Source of the DNA: Blepharisma stoltei
Taxonomy: Eukaryota; Ciliophora; Heterotrichea; Heterotrichida; Blepharismidae
Direction of reading: 5' to 3'
Assembly: GCA_914767885.1 (NCBI GenBank)
Contig: CAJZBQ010000048.1
Location: forward strand, 62,001-126,000
Length of the DNA stretch: 64,000 nt
The position numbers and the translations under genes are program-made. Below the pieces are notes generated by a model that had not been told where the DNA came from, did no database searches, and worked only from the letters and a program-made list of their open reading frames with translations. Of the stretch, positions 21,767 to 33,330 are shown piece after piece (the first letter of the stretch is position 1; each line of letters opens with the position of its first letter).

Positions 21767-23732
21767 TTATTCGTGATAAAATGGAATTTTGAGGTATATT
21801 AGCATATGGTCAGTGTGCTTAAAGGTGATATAATTTGTGTGCTTGTAAGAAACGGATTAAATAGTGCTTTGTTGAGTTATGAAATAGATGTTTGAAATAA
21901 TTTTTTTTTTATGTATAAATAAAATATCAGATTTTAATGCTTTTATTATATTTGGTCAATTTTTGTTTTAAAATATTAACTTTAAGTTTAATCTTGTTAA
22001 TTATTACTAGAAAAAGTCGTAGTTATAATAATTGATCTTATAAAACATAATAATTTTTTATAGGGATCTCAAATGCCTATTGATTCTTGCTGAACAGTCT
22101 TAGCTTTCGCCAAACGAAGACTTTGGGTCCGAGATAATCATAGTTGAACTGCTTTAAGCATGATTTATAAGCTTAGTGAGTTGCATTATGATATGAGCGG
22201 CCTAGTCATATCACTCAAAGTATTAGTGTCAGTAAGGTGTGTAATATCCTAATAGCTTTCACTAGGATTTTTTACAACTCACTTAAGAATTTTTGATGCG
22301 ATTTTAAAGGAAGTAAAACAACATTTGTTTAGATAGTTATATTTAAATGCTACTCTCTGGTTGCATAGAATACGGTGCACTTAAGATTTCTCTAAATAAG
22401 GGACGAAACTGGGTATGAATTCTCTTTAGTTACCTTAAATTCGCCTTGCTCATAATAAAACAAAATCTTGGAGCCAATTTCTCTTTCAATATAAATCTTT
22501 AATTCTATATTTAATTATGAATTTAAAGAGCTATTTTTATTTGGAATATTATTATTTCTCAAAATGGTCTAATAATTTTCTTTAGTTTTCTCATTTAATT
22601 TGCAACCTCATTCATTTAAACAATCTTTGGACTGCAGGTCAAAGAGCAAAATTGATCTTTAATTATCAATATTTTTATTCTAATCAAAATTTACTGCAGC
22701 AGGATTTTCCATCTCTACTGGTAAATACTGAATCTAATTTAGCTATTCCATTTTAATCGATATTAAGACCAGATCTTTTCATCAAAAATGCTTTCTGTTG
22801 GTATATTTTTCGACAATCAAAGCAGAATTTTAGAAAAATTTAAAACATTTTATTGATAAGTTTATATATTTACTCAATTTGAATCAAATAAATTTTTAAT
22901 AAAATAAAAAATTAGAAGAATTAAAAAAAATATTTTGACATCCCACTTTTCAATTTTTTAAACTTATGTGGTCGTCCGTTTAATAATATTAGCTCCAATC
23001 ATAATTTTAGTGCTGCCTTTAATTATGAGATCTGCAAAGCAGAAAAAAAATCACTCATAATCTCAGAGTAATTTAGAGATGTTTCAGCATGAATTATTTT
23101 TAGGCATTTAGAGTTTATTCTATTTAGCTTAAAATCACTTAAATAAAATGAATTTGAATAAATTCGAAAAAAGCCTTTGTTTTGAATTTATTTGTAAAAC
23201 CAGGCTTAAAACTAATATTCTTGATATGATATTTTTTTATTTCGAAAAGGATTTATGAAGATTAAGCCACCTGAAAGTTGTTTTGGAATTTTTTCAACTA
23301 TTGAAAATTTTTAAAAAATAACTATTAGCAAAAGGGCCTAATTCTTTTATCTAAAAATCAAATTATTTTACAGATTTTTAAATTTTTGATATTCAGCATT
23401 TATTAAATTAAGTGTCTTTCATGGTAAAAAATTAGTAAATTCGAGTGAAATAATTTAAGAAGAATTCAGAATGAATTAAAGTAAGAATTATCTAGAATAA
23501 ATTTAGCTCTTCATTTACTTTTAAACTTCGAAGAATAAGTTGTAACGGTATTTATTCAAAAATCTGCAATTTCAAAGATTTTTTTCAAATATCATTTGAT
23601 TACTGTCTGAATTTTAAATCAATGCTCTAGCACTAAACCTAATTTAAAAAGTTGGCCTTTCTCCGTTTCTCAGATCAGCCATACATCCATAGTTATGTTC
23701 ATATTTCTCAGTGAATATACCATTTTTATAAA

Positions 23733-25013
23733 ATGTCAGTATTTGAAAAACAAGACGAATTAGAAAGAGAATCAAATAAATTCTGGGCAAATACAAACTA
23801 TTTTCCAGAAATAATCGTTATATTCAGAGATCAACTATATGAAAAGTCCAAAAATAAAGAAAAAAAGCTCATTGAAGCTATCCTCACCAAAGACTCTATT
23901 ATTAAAACAAGCAAGAATTCTCTCTTCAAAGCAGCCTCAATTCAATGGAAATTAGTCACTCCATTTATAGAAGAGCAAAATGGCGAAACATTTTATGGCT
24001 TTACTTTGGGGCATAAAAATTGCAACCGTGATTTTTATGTTAATAATGAAAATTCATTAAACGATTGGATCAACCATCTACAGCAATTCTGTATCATGAC
24101 AGATTTTGATAATGATTTTGCCATTATTAAAGAGCTAGGAAAAGGGAGCTTTTCCAAAGTTTACCTTGCAGCAAACTGTTTAACAAAACAGATATATGCT
24201 GTCAAAGCAATAAGTAAAGAGACACTTTTTGAGAATTCTGTCAATTTTGTTAACCAAATTAATGAAATTGCCTTATTAAGAAAAGTGAATCATCCGAATA
24301 TAATTAAGCTCCATATGGTATATGAGAACGAAGATTATATACACTTGGTTTTAGACTATGCTGAAGGTGGGGATCTCTATCAAAGAATACTTAAGAAAAA
24401 TAGTTTTTCTGAAGCAGAAGCATCAATAATTGGGGCTAAGATGCTCGATATTTTAGAATATTTAGAGTCAATGCATATTGTGCACAGAGATATTAAGCTA
24501 GAAAATATTCTGTTGACATCAAAAGATAGAATAGATAACTTTATACTTGCTGATTTTGGGTTGGCAGAAGAACTAAAGGAAGAATCAACGAAAAAGTGTG
24601 GCTCGCCAGGCTATGTAGCTCCTGAAATATTAAGAAATCATTCTTACAGCTATAAAGTTGATGTATATAGCACCGGTATTGTTCTATATATTCTTATTTC
24701 AGGAAAAATGCCTTTCTTCGGGAGAAATTCCAAAGAAATACTAATAAAAAACAGAGAAGGGGTAATTAGTTTTCACAACCAAATTTGGAAAAATAAATCA
24801 AAAAATGCAATTGATGCTATTCTCAAGCTTACTGAAAAGGAACCAGAATTTAGACCAAGTCCTAAAGAAGCCTTCGCTCTTCCTTTTTTTAATAGTGTGA
24901 CTATAAATAGCACATCATTGTCAAAATTAGACAGCCTTAAAACAAATTTAGACACCAGTCGAGCTAAAAATGAGCCTTTTACATTATTACTAAGGAATGG
25001 CCATAAAAAGTAA
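23733..25013 (+). CDS. PH-domain protein kinase B
   Basis: 426 aa, uninterrupted copy of kinase A from the tandem duplication. PH-like domain about residues 30-120, kinase domain about 130-390 with GKGSFSKVY, AVKAI, HRDIKLENIL, DFGLA and CGSPGYVAPE, all catalytic residues kept. It starts MSVFEKQDELERESNKFW and ends NGHKK before TAA. It shows what kinase A must look like after its IES is removed. It differs from kinase A by scattered substitutions, so both copies appear functional. Confidence 0.92.
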   Translation: MSVFEKQDELERESNKFWANTNYFPEIIVIFRDQLYEKSKNKEKKLIEAILTKDSIIKTSKNSLFKAASIQWKLVTPFIEEQNGETFYGFTLGHKNCNRDFYVNNENSLNDWINHLQQFCIMTDFDNDFAIIKELGKGSFSKVYLAANCLTKQIYAVKAISKETLFENSVNFVNQINEIALLRKVNHPNIIKLHMVYENEDYIHLVLDYAEGGDLYQRILKKNSFSEAEASIIGAKMLDILEYLESMHIVHRDIKLENILLTSKDRIDNFILADFGLAEELKEESTKKCGSPGYVAPEILRNHSYSYKVDVYSTGIVLYILISGKMPFFGRNSKEILIKNREGVISFHNQIWKNKSKNAIDAILKLTEKEPEFRPSPKEAFALPFFNSVTINSTSLSKLDSLKTNLDTSRAKNEPFTLLLRNGHKK

Positions 25014-25639
25014 GTACAATCATAAATTAAAAATTTTGCCTACGACAATAGGAAATGATACCGAAAGCCAAATTTTAAAAGCTAATGTAATTAGACTTTT
25101 TTATTTAACTATGCAAGGCTTTCATAATTTCTATTTAACTATAGCAAGTCATAATAAAACTCAAGATGTGAAATCTTAGAACTTTCTTGTCGAGGCTCTT
25201 TTGCTCTCTATGGATAAAAGAAACTAGAGATATCGATTAAGGATAGATAATTTTCTAAAATTTCAAACAATAATGTAAAATCGTTCTATTAAGGAATTAA
25301 GCAAGGATAGCGGAATTTTAGCCACAAAAACAAAATTTCAACGTTTAGACAAATTAATAAGCAATATAAAGGTTTTTATGATTTTTGAGTTCCATAATTT
25401 TTTTTAATATTAGTGAGTCTTTTAGAAGTAATGTGATTTACAAATCTAATTCAGGAATTTGAAATCAGTAGCTATCTCACTTGTTAAAAATACTTGGTTT
25501 TGCAGTTGGCCGCGATAACTGTAAAAGAATTTTTTACGTTGAAAGTCTTGAATTGCTGAAAGCGTGATTTAGCTTTCTCTCCAATTTGTTTTTGACAAAT
25601 TTCGATGATTAAATTAAGTTATATATAGCTGATCTCTGG

Positions 25640-26010
25640 GATTATTTCAGCCTATCCATACTGGATGGCTTCAGGCTCAAGGTGGCCTTAAGTATTGATG
25701 CCACACTAGGCTCTTTTTCATGAAGTCATAAGTCTCTTGTGGAGACTCACCTGAAAATGCTTGGATCTAGCTCTAAGGCATTTGACTCCCTTAACCACTG
25801 GTATTGCTCAGAGTACAGAAGAAGCGCCAATGTCTTCTTCTGGACTGCCTTGCCCTTTTTTCAGGAGCATAATTACTTCCCAGAAGTTTTAAGCGGACTT
25901 TTAGCTTTCGGTCTGTCATCTTGGGTCAGGATAAAATGCTGCCACGGTGTTCTGACCAGAAAAAAAAAAACACTTCAGACTTCTAAATGAATGGGATCTA
26001 CTTACCCTGG
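25640..26010. repeat. GC-rich repeat-like block, non-genic 25211-26165
   Basis: A compositionally distinct patch in A/T-rich DNA, with an A-run (about 25962-25972) near its right end, like other retroposon-like inserts here. An 83-codon plus-strand frame (25739-25990) has no recognisable domain and I do not call it a gene. No clear target duplication found. Confidence 0.3.
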
Positions 26011-26165
26011 ACCCTTTTCGCGATTCACCATTTTTAAAAAATTATTTCAATGAAGATTTTGAAGTTTTAAAAAATTGAAAGCCGAGCTTCGGATCTTTTT
26101 TTATTACTACAAGCACTGTAAATAGGAAGACTGCTCTGTAAAATCAATAAGCAAATTGAACCTGC

Positions 26166-27300
26166 GTGATAGCTAGAAAAAAATCAAATAATCTCACTCG
26201 TGAAATAAAAATAATGAGGAAAATTGCTTATCCAAATATTGTCAAACTCCATTTTTATATGAAAGCCAGACATTATAAACTTACACTGATATGCATTTTA
26301 TTATTTTATGATAATTTCAAATTATTGAAATATAAGTTTAATTTTAATTTATTAAAGTAGAAAAAGTTGACCTGCAAAGTGCAGCTGATAATTGAATTAA
26401 AATTAAAAAAAATTAACTTATCAAAGAAATTAGCTTTGATAAATTAAATGGAAAAGCATTATTTTCAAAGAATTCTAATATAGCGCTTCAGAGATCGAGC
26501 TAGGTATTTTACTTAAAATAATTTTAACCAATAATCATTATCTTGATGTATAAATTTCAAAGAACTTGCTGTACTTTATCATTAATTATTTATTAAATTC
26601 TTATATAAGCTCACACAGAAATGTGGTTTTTATATAATGGAAGAATAAAAAAAAAACTTACCCTAATTAATAATATTTTTAGCTATATTAGTTTTAACTA
26701 AACGTTGAAAACACAAGTATAGAGCTTTTAGTAAATTAATTTATAAAATTACAGAATTTTTCTCTTATTTGCTTAATAACATGTATGAGAGCTAGAAGAA
26801 AAATACCGTGGCAAATTTGGCTATTAGACTATTAGATGCCATAAACTTTTTAAGCCAAATTAGCAATGCTCATCTTGATATCAAACTAGAAAATATTTTA
26901 ATGACTTCGAAAAGAAATGATTACGATTTCAAATTAATTTTTTTTGAGCTGAGAATCCGCAAGTTAGATGTGGATCTTCTAGATATATATAACTTGAAAT
27001 ATTAGGAAGCTTGATTTTTACGCCAGAGCTGATACATTTAGTGTAATGGTTGTTTTTTATATTTTATCATATGGCAAAATGCCATTTTTTGGAAGACACT
27101 CGGCTGAAATCCTTCAGAAAAATCGAGACTGCTTCGTTTCTTTCAATCCTAAAATATAAAAAAAACCATATCAAAAAATGCTATAAATTTCATTTTGAAA
27201 TTAACTGATCCTAATTACAGTGCAAGATCCTCAGCAAGTGATACCTTAAATTATCGCAGGGTCCAGCAACAAATAGATGACAGGCTTGCTTAAAGTGTAA
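26166..27300 (+). pseudogene. Dead PH-kinase family member
   Basis: Scattered remnants in kinase order: EIKIMRKIAYPNIVKLHF (26190-26250), then LDIKLENILMTSKRNDYDFK (26875-26935) where HRD has become HLD and DFG is lost, then FYILSYGKMPFFGR and EILQKNRDC (27050-27130). Frames are shifted and a 500-bp A/T-rich block of uncertain nature separates the first two pieces. No PH region is recognisable. A relic of the local family. Confidence 0.8.
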
Positions 27301-27565
27301 AATCGGCCAGGGCAATGATTGAAAATCAAAAATACTCAATAAATTTATATAACTAATATCAATAAAGTTAGCTTTAATTTTCCCAAAAAAGATTGCTTAA
27401 AATTTTTTGAAATCAATTCAAAACTAAATTGGAATATATCATTATCGTTCTTAAAAAATTTTTCTTAGGGAAATTATTAATTAATTTGACAAAAAATTAG
27501 ATGATGCTAATGATATTTAAAGATATTTGTAACTTAAGTTACCTAAATGAACATTTATTAAATAA

Positions 27566-28387
27566 ATGGCAAAGCAAGAGATCAGCAGTGATACCATTTT
27601 CAGAGTTAGCTCTCATAGATGAATTCATCCAGACACTAGATTAGTTATAGATTCGCTATGCATAAGCTTGAGAGGAATCTTCTTGGAGCACTTAAACAAG
27701 AAGAGCGAGTGTAGATTTGTTAGTAATGCTTATTTTTTTACAGATGAGCAAAGGTCTTCTTTTATGGAATCAGAGATTGAAGAAGTCGAAGATCCAAGCA
27801 AAATTTCGGCGTTTTTAGGGCATATTCTTTTGACTATTGATTCTTGTGCAGAAGTCTGTGTATTATTGAAAATATACTTAGACAGATTTTTAAACCTTAC
27901 TCAGATTCCCTTATGTAGCTCAAACTGAAAAGATCTTGTGATGCTCAGCACTCTAACTGCTCAAAGAGTTTACAGCCCTCACTATCTCTGCAATTCAGCC
28001 TTTGTACGTTATTTTCCTGAGCTAGATAAATCAACACTTGATTTCCAGGAAATTGAATTTTTAAGATACTTGGACTACCAAATCAAAATTAACGTTCAAG
28101 ATTATGATCAGTGCTTTCATCACCTTTCACTGGTTGCTAAAAATGATGCAAGTTTAAAGTGGAAAATTAGGTCTAAAGATGTTTCAAGGATAATCAAAAG
28201 GTCAAAATGGATACATAAAAGTTATGAAGCAAACGATGTAGGAATTGTTAGAGCTCCCAAAATGACTTTAATAGACGTAGATGAGCTGGATGAGTTGGAT
28301 GAGCTGGATGAGCTGGATGAGCTGGATGAGCTGGATGAGCTGGATGAGCTGGATGAGCTGGATCTTGAATCTTATAGAATTTGATAA
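27566..28387 (+). CDS. Cyclin (PHO80/cyclin-Y-like) with DEL-repeat tail
   Basis: 273 aa when TGA is Trp (residues about 19 and 121, and the last codon before TAA). The cyclin box spans about residues 80-175: FLGHILLTIDSCAEVCVLLK, YLDRFLN, then SSNWKDLVMLSTLTAQRVYS and FQEIEFLRYLDYQIKI, the pattern of PHO80/cyclin-Y-type cyclins that bind cyclin-dependent kinases. The C-terminus is a run of DEL triplets from a 9-bp minisatellite. ATG 27566 is the first in frame. No CDK partner is encoded in the window. Confidence 0.8.
28278..28363 (+). repeat. 9-bp minisatellite (GATGAGCTG) in the cyclin gene
   Basis: About nine to ten near-perfect copies of GATGAGCTG encoding Asp-Glu-Leu. One early copy has TTG in place of CTG; the others are almost identical, suggesting recent expansion and likely length polymorphism. 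Confidence 0.95.
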
Positions 28388-28443
28388 AAATTATAAATAA
28401 TTATTTAAGCATTGTAATTGGGCAAAGAGTAATTTAAATCTGC

Positions 28444-28569
28444 TTAGTAGGAAGAATTTAAATTAAACTTAATAATTTCTAGCAGAGCGATGAGTTCACC
28501 AGAGGCTTCACTATATAGGTCAGCTACTTCCATATTTGCTTTACGGGTCGCATTAGTTAAAAATGACAT
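28444..28569 (-). CDS. Possible 41-aa small protein
   Basis: ATG 28569, stop TAA 28444-28446, product begins MSFLTNATRKANMEVADLYS. It is helical-looking, with better composition than random A/T-rich DNA, and follows an apparent A/T-rich upstream region. No homologue recognised; it could be a gene fragment. Confidence 0.3.
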   Translation of the reverse strand: MSFLTNATRKANMEVADLYSEASGELIALLEIIKFNLNSSY

Positions 28570-29074
28570 GGTCTGTAGATTATGCAGTTTTTGTAGCAAT
28601 TTTATATTTTCTTGCAGAATTAGAATTTAGGATAAAGATGCAAAGGATTATCAAATAAGAAATAAATTATAATAAGAATAATAGAAAGCTGCTTTTCTTA
28701 ATAAAATCAGACTTTTTCAAAAGAAAAAAACAATTTGCTATTTCCTAAAAATGTGCCTATAAAATTTAAATATTGGAGTTTAAAATAAACTTTTACCATT
28801 TTAATACAATATAAAATTAATAAACTCAAATTATTTAAATGTATCATGCACTTTTGAAATTTAAATTATATAAAGCTTCTTTTAATGCTTATTCATCCCC
28901 AGGTTAAAAGCCTAATTTGACGAGCAATACCTGATTCCTTAAAACCCCGCATATAAAATGGATAAAATAAGAAATATATTCTGCATATATTAGTTTGACT
29001 CATATAAAATTTTAACAAAGCTTTGAAAGTTACACTAAAAATTTTTTTTATGTATAAATGCTTAATAAAGCAAA

Positions 29075-29640
29075 ATGTCGGTATTTGAGTCTTATGGAAT
29101 TTATATCGCTTAACGTCCACTACGGGGTTACGACCCCAGGTTTATCACTCGCCTTTCGTCGCATCGGGCCCACCAGTCCGCTGGGGACAGACTCGCTTTG
29201 ATCTCCAAGGTGCTTCTAGGGCAAATGTCCACGTCTTCGACGGCTCATGAATGAGCTACTTGCTTGTACATGGGTTGCTTTTTCCGAAAAACCCAAAAAA
29301 TGGATTTTTCTGGTCAGCTATCGGCAAAAAGGAAAAATACAAAGCCTGGGACGTAACGCCCAGTTTCACGCTAGGGATTTGCCCGAATGGTCCAGAGGAC
29401 TTTGCTGGGCTTCCCCTTTCCAACCTTGTACCCTCCTTCCCCACGAGGAAAAATCCACCCCTGAGATTAGACTAGGGCTAGGCTCTGAAAGCTACCAGAA
29501 TTGCTTACCTAGCATTGCTGTCCATCTCTGAAATGGTAAAACCTTGCCGGATATAATTAAAATATGAGTCGAGGCTGCATGGCCGGGAGGCCATGCCCAG
29601 ACGAAGACGCCATATTTTTAATTATGTCGGTATTTGAGTC
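29075..29640 (-). mobile_element. Retroposon-like element R1, copy 2
   Basis: Opposite-strand copy of the element at 8992-9567, closely similar over its whole ~530 bp. It is flanked by a perfect 17-bp direct repeat ATGTCGGTATTTGAGTC (29075-29091 and 29624-29640), which is the start of the kinase C coding sequence. Its terminal hairpin lies at about 29550-29623. The second copy with a different target proves mobility. Confidence 0.88.
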
Positions 29641-31409
29641 AATAAACAACGATTTTCAAGGTGTTTACAGGTTTTGAATGCCAGAACACAATCAAAACCC
29701 GTTAGGAGTGTTTAAAAGTGAGGCATGAATCAAAAACGAATCAACTTTATTAGAAAAGAGCCAGTTTTTGATAACTCAAAATTATCTTGTACAGATTATT
29801 CCAAACTCAGTTGGTAGAAAAACTTTACTTGATTGGAAAATTATTGAGCCTTTTACAGAAGACAATGGGGAGGTGACTAGATATGGATTTTCTGTTGGCC
29901 ATAGAGGTTGCTCTCAAGACTTTTATGTGGAAAGCGAAGAAAACCTTGATATATGGATTAGTCATTTGTCTAAAAAAGGCATAATGACAGATTTTGAAAA
30001 CGACTTTACAATAGTAAAGGAGATCGGAAACGGCAGCTTTGGCACTGTTTATCTGGTCGTCAGCAATGAGACTTCTGAATTATTTGCAATGAAATCCATA
30101 AATAAGCACAATATCGGCGGAAGCCTGTCTTGCCTCAATAATCTTGTGAACGAAATAAAATTTATGAGAACTCTCAATCATCCCAATATTGTAAAGCTCC
30201 ATTATGTTTATGAAAGCCCAACTCATATATATTTACTTATAGATTATGTGGAAGGAGGAGATCTTTTTAATCGGATAATAAAAAGAAAAGTTTTTGAAGA
30301 GAAAACAGCTGCTATGTTTGCGCAAAAATTTTTAGGAGTACTTGACTATTTAAGCTCTTTTAATATTGCTCATAGGGATATTAAGCTAGAAAATATTCTT
30401 ATGCTGAGTGAGGAGAATGATTATGATTTTAAACTAGCTGATTTTGGCTTGGCAGCAGATGCAACTGAGAAATTGTCGCTTCGATGTGGATCTCCTGGAT
30501 ATATAGCGCCTGAAGTACTGACTTCCCCCCTCCGTAAGCGAACAAAATCATTGGAAAAATCATTATTTTTTGCCAAAAAACCCACCCTCCATGAGCGAAT
30601 AAAAATGCTTTATGGAAAAATATTTGATATACAAGTGATAACTAGTATAATGAAATCTCAAGCTAATTCTGTTTAATTTTAAATAAATTGCGTTTTAAAA
30701 CATAAATTTTACAAATTAAATCAATATTTGCTTTCCAATTTTGCGAAGTGGGATTTTTTTAAATTTTGAAAAAAAAAAAAAAATTCTATAAAATTTCTAT
30801 ATAAATTTTTTAAAAATGTTCGCTCACGGAGGGGGGAAGTGAGAAAAAGCCCTTATGATACAAAAGTCGATGTTTTTAGTGCAGGGGTCATATTATATAT
30901 TCTACTTACTCCCCTTGTAATGAGCAAATTCTTGCTTATTCGCGGGGGTTTAGCATAGAATTTTAAAATAGTAAATTTATATATTAATAGATCGAATTTG
31001 TAGGGAAATGCCAAATTTTATTTTCAATGTTATTTTAAGATCCTCAAATTAATTCTATAAAGTTTATTTTTTATAAAATTGTGAAAAACTTCTGACGAAT
31101 AAGCAAGAATTTAATTATTAGTGGGAAGTTAGTGGCAAAATGCCGTTTCCTGGCAAAAATTTGCAAGACACTATAATGAAAAATAGGGATTGCAAGATCT
31201 CTTTTTTACATCCTTCTTGGAAAAACGTGTCTAAATATGGAGCTGCATTGGTTTTGAAGCTAACTGAGCCAATTCCAAATCTTAGACCTTCAGCAAACGA
31301 AGCCTTAAAAAGCCCTTGATTTGCTCGACAATTAAATCCAGCTCAATTAGCATCTGAGGAGCCACCAACATTAAGGGCGCTTTCTATTAGACCCAGCGAA
31401 CAAATTTAA
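29075..31409 (+). CDS. PH-domain protein kinase C (retroposon at the start codon, two IESs)
   Basis: Paralogue of kinases D and E. After removal of 549, 321 and 223 nt (29075-29640, 30519-30842, 30906-31131) it has 414 codons. PH-like domain: KIIEPFTEDNGEVTRYGF to NLDIWISHL. Kinase: GNGSFGTVY, AMKSI, HRDIKLENIL, DFGLA, CGSPGYIAPE joined to VLRKSPYDTKVDVFSAGV, then ILLSGKMPFPG. TGA is Trp in SPWFARQL; stop TAA 31407-31409. Because the retroposon duplicated the start codon, the second ATG at 29624 would give the same protein even if the element is not removed. Confidence 0.87.
30519..30842. mobile_element. MITE-type IES (family 1) in kinase C
   Basis: 321 nt between TGA (30519-30521) and TGA (30840-30842), with ends CTTCCCCCCTCCGTAAGCG and GTTCGCTCACGGAGGGGGG. 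Removal gives EVLRKSPYD in frame. The pointer lacks TA. Confidence 0.88.
30906..31131. mobile_element. Short inverted-repeat IES in kinase C
   Basis: 223 nt bounded by TTA. Inverted ends ACTCCCCTTGTAATGAGCAA and, on the other side, CGAATAAGCAAGAATTTAAT followed by GTGGGAAGT. Related to but distinct from family 1. Removal gives YILLSGKMPFPG. Confidence 0.85.
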
Positions 31410-32085
31410 TTCAGTTCATTAATCAGATAAATATTAAATTATAAGAACAATAAAATTATTTACATAGATAACTATTGGTCCAATTTTTATATAAAATATT
31501 TCTATAACTAAATTTATTATTATATTGTGAAATTTTTATAAAAATTAATTTACTTATGTATTTCTAGAAATTAGTCTTAAAATTTTGATATTAAATCAGA
31601 TTAAATAATTATTATCATATTTAATCACTTTCTATTTATGAGCTTATAGTTAAAGTTGAATATGATTTGAATTAAAAATATTTTCTAGATGTATTTAGAA
31701 GAAAAGGCCACCAGAATAGAATTTTTATTTCATTTCAAAGAGTTTACAGAATATAAGAATCTTATTTCAAGGTTTAATAAGCTGCAAAAAAAAATAGAAT
31801 AATCTAGAAAAATGAATTTACATAATAATAGAGTCTAAATATTTGTATTCTATTAGCTTAACTATTCATAAATTATTTTTATTAATCTAAGAGTTTGATG
31901 TCGTTCTATAAAATTTTCCAGAAATTTCTTAATTTCATATAATTTACTGAAAATTTTTATAAAATCAAAATGACATCCTAGTTAATAGTAGTGGACTAAT
32001 AAGTAGGTATTCATGGACAAACCGATATTCAAATTTTACTGATATTTGGAATATATACTAATTGTATTAGGATAATAATAAAATA

Positions 32086-33330
32086 ATGTCAGTATTTGAA
32101 GCAATAAATACAGAAATTGGAGGTTCCGAAAAGTTTTGGAAGTTTGATCAGAGGCAGAACTTTCAAGAGACCTTTAAAAATAAAGTATATCAGAAATCAA
32201 AATCAGGAATCCTTAAAGAAGTCAATCTTTCATTATGTCAGAACTACCTGGTTAAGGTCGGACCTAATTCAGTAAATAAAAAAACATTATTGGATTGAAA
32301 AATCGTTGAGCCTTTTATAGAAGACAATGGGCAAAATGCTAGATTTGGGTTTTCAATAGGCCATCTAAGCTGATCTAAAGATTTTTATGTAGAAAACCAA
32401 GAAACGCTCGATACCTGAATCCAGCATTTATCCACAGTTGGTATCATGATGGACTTCGAAAATGATTTCTCTATTATAAAAGAGCTGGGTAACGGTGCCT
32501 TTGGAACTGTATATCTAGCAGAAAGCAATGACACTGCTGAGTTGTATGCGGTGAAATCAATCAGCAAACATGATATAACGGCTAATCCAGCAAACCTTGC
32601 AAATCTTATCAATGAAATAAAATTTATGAGAAAATTAGACCATCCAAATATAGTGAAGCTTCACTATGTCTATGAAAATCAAACAAATATTTACTTGGTT
32701 ATTGACTATGTAGGAGGTGGTGATTTATTCAAAAGAATAATAAAAAGAAAAGTCTACAGTGAAGAACACATTGCAAAATTTGCTCAAAAGCTGCTGGATG
32801 TATTAATTTATTTGAACTCATTTAACATTGTTCATAGAGACTTGAAGCTTGAAAACATTTTGATGGTTTCTGAAGAGAACGACTATGATTTCAAGCTAAC
32901 AGACTTTGGCCTGGCAGCTGAAGCCACAGAGGGTCTTAGTCTTCGATGTGGATCTCCAGGATACATAGCTCCTGAAATTTTAAGAAAAAACTTATACGAT
33001 TCAAAAGTCGATGTTTTTAGTGCAGGGGTGATTTTTTATATACTATTTTCTGGGAGAATGCCATTCCCAGGTAGAAATGCACAAGAAATATTATTAAGAA
33101 ATCGGGACTGCAAAATTTCTTTTTTACATCAGCAAAATCTTTCAAAACTTGCAATGACTTTTATTTTGAGATTGACTGAGCCAATTGCAAACCTTAGGCC
33201 TTCTGTAAAAGAAGCTTTGAATGATCCTTGGTTTGAAAAACAATTAAATTCCGCAGCTTCTCAGAACCATTTGGTTTCAAAAATAGGTAAATTCCAAGCT
33301 TGCCGTAAGATAATGGGAAATATATCTTAA
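32086..33330 (+). CDS. PH-domain protein kinase D
   Basis: 414 aa, uninterrupted under the TGA=Trp code; three TGA codons (LLDWKIVEP, LSWSKDFY, DTWIQHL) fall at PH positions where paralogues have Trp or a matching residue. PH-like domain about 25-118, kinase domain about 124-380 with GNGAFGTVY, AVKSI, HRDLKLENIL, DFGLA, CGSPGYIAPE. Starts MSVFEAINTE; stop TAA. Spacers of 0.7 and 1.0 kb to neighbours are A/T-rich with nothing else seen. Confidence 0.92.

Larger units (their letters stand above)
17777..25210 (+). repeat. Tandem duplication: unit A 17777-21570, unit B 21571-25210
   Basis: Two head-to-tail units of about 3.79 and 3.64 kb. Each starts ACTAAATCTTTGGCCATAAC (inside VPS2 in unit A) and ends CTTTTGCTCTCTA. 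Each holds the VPS2 5' end, 1.7-2 kb of non-coding DNA and one PH-kinase gene. Unit A alone has a MITE in the kinase. The intergenic parts (17980-19746 and 21770-23732) align along much of their length and contain no gene I can identify. Confidence 0.85.

Noticed and set aside
25739-25990. 83-codon open frame in a GC-rich block
   Set aside because: Sits in repeat-like DNA with an A-run near its end; no domain and no flanking gene structure.
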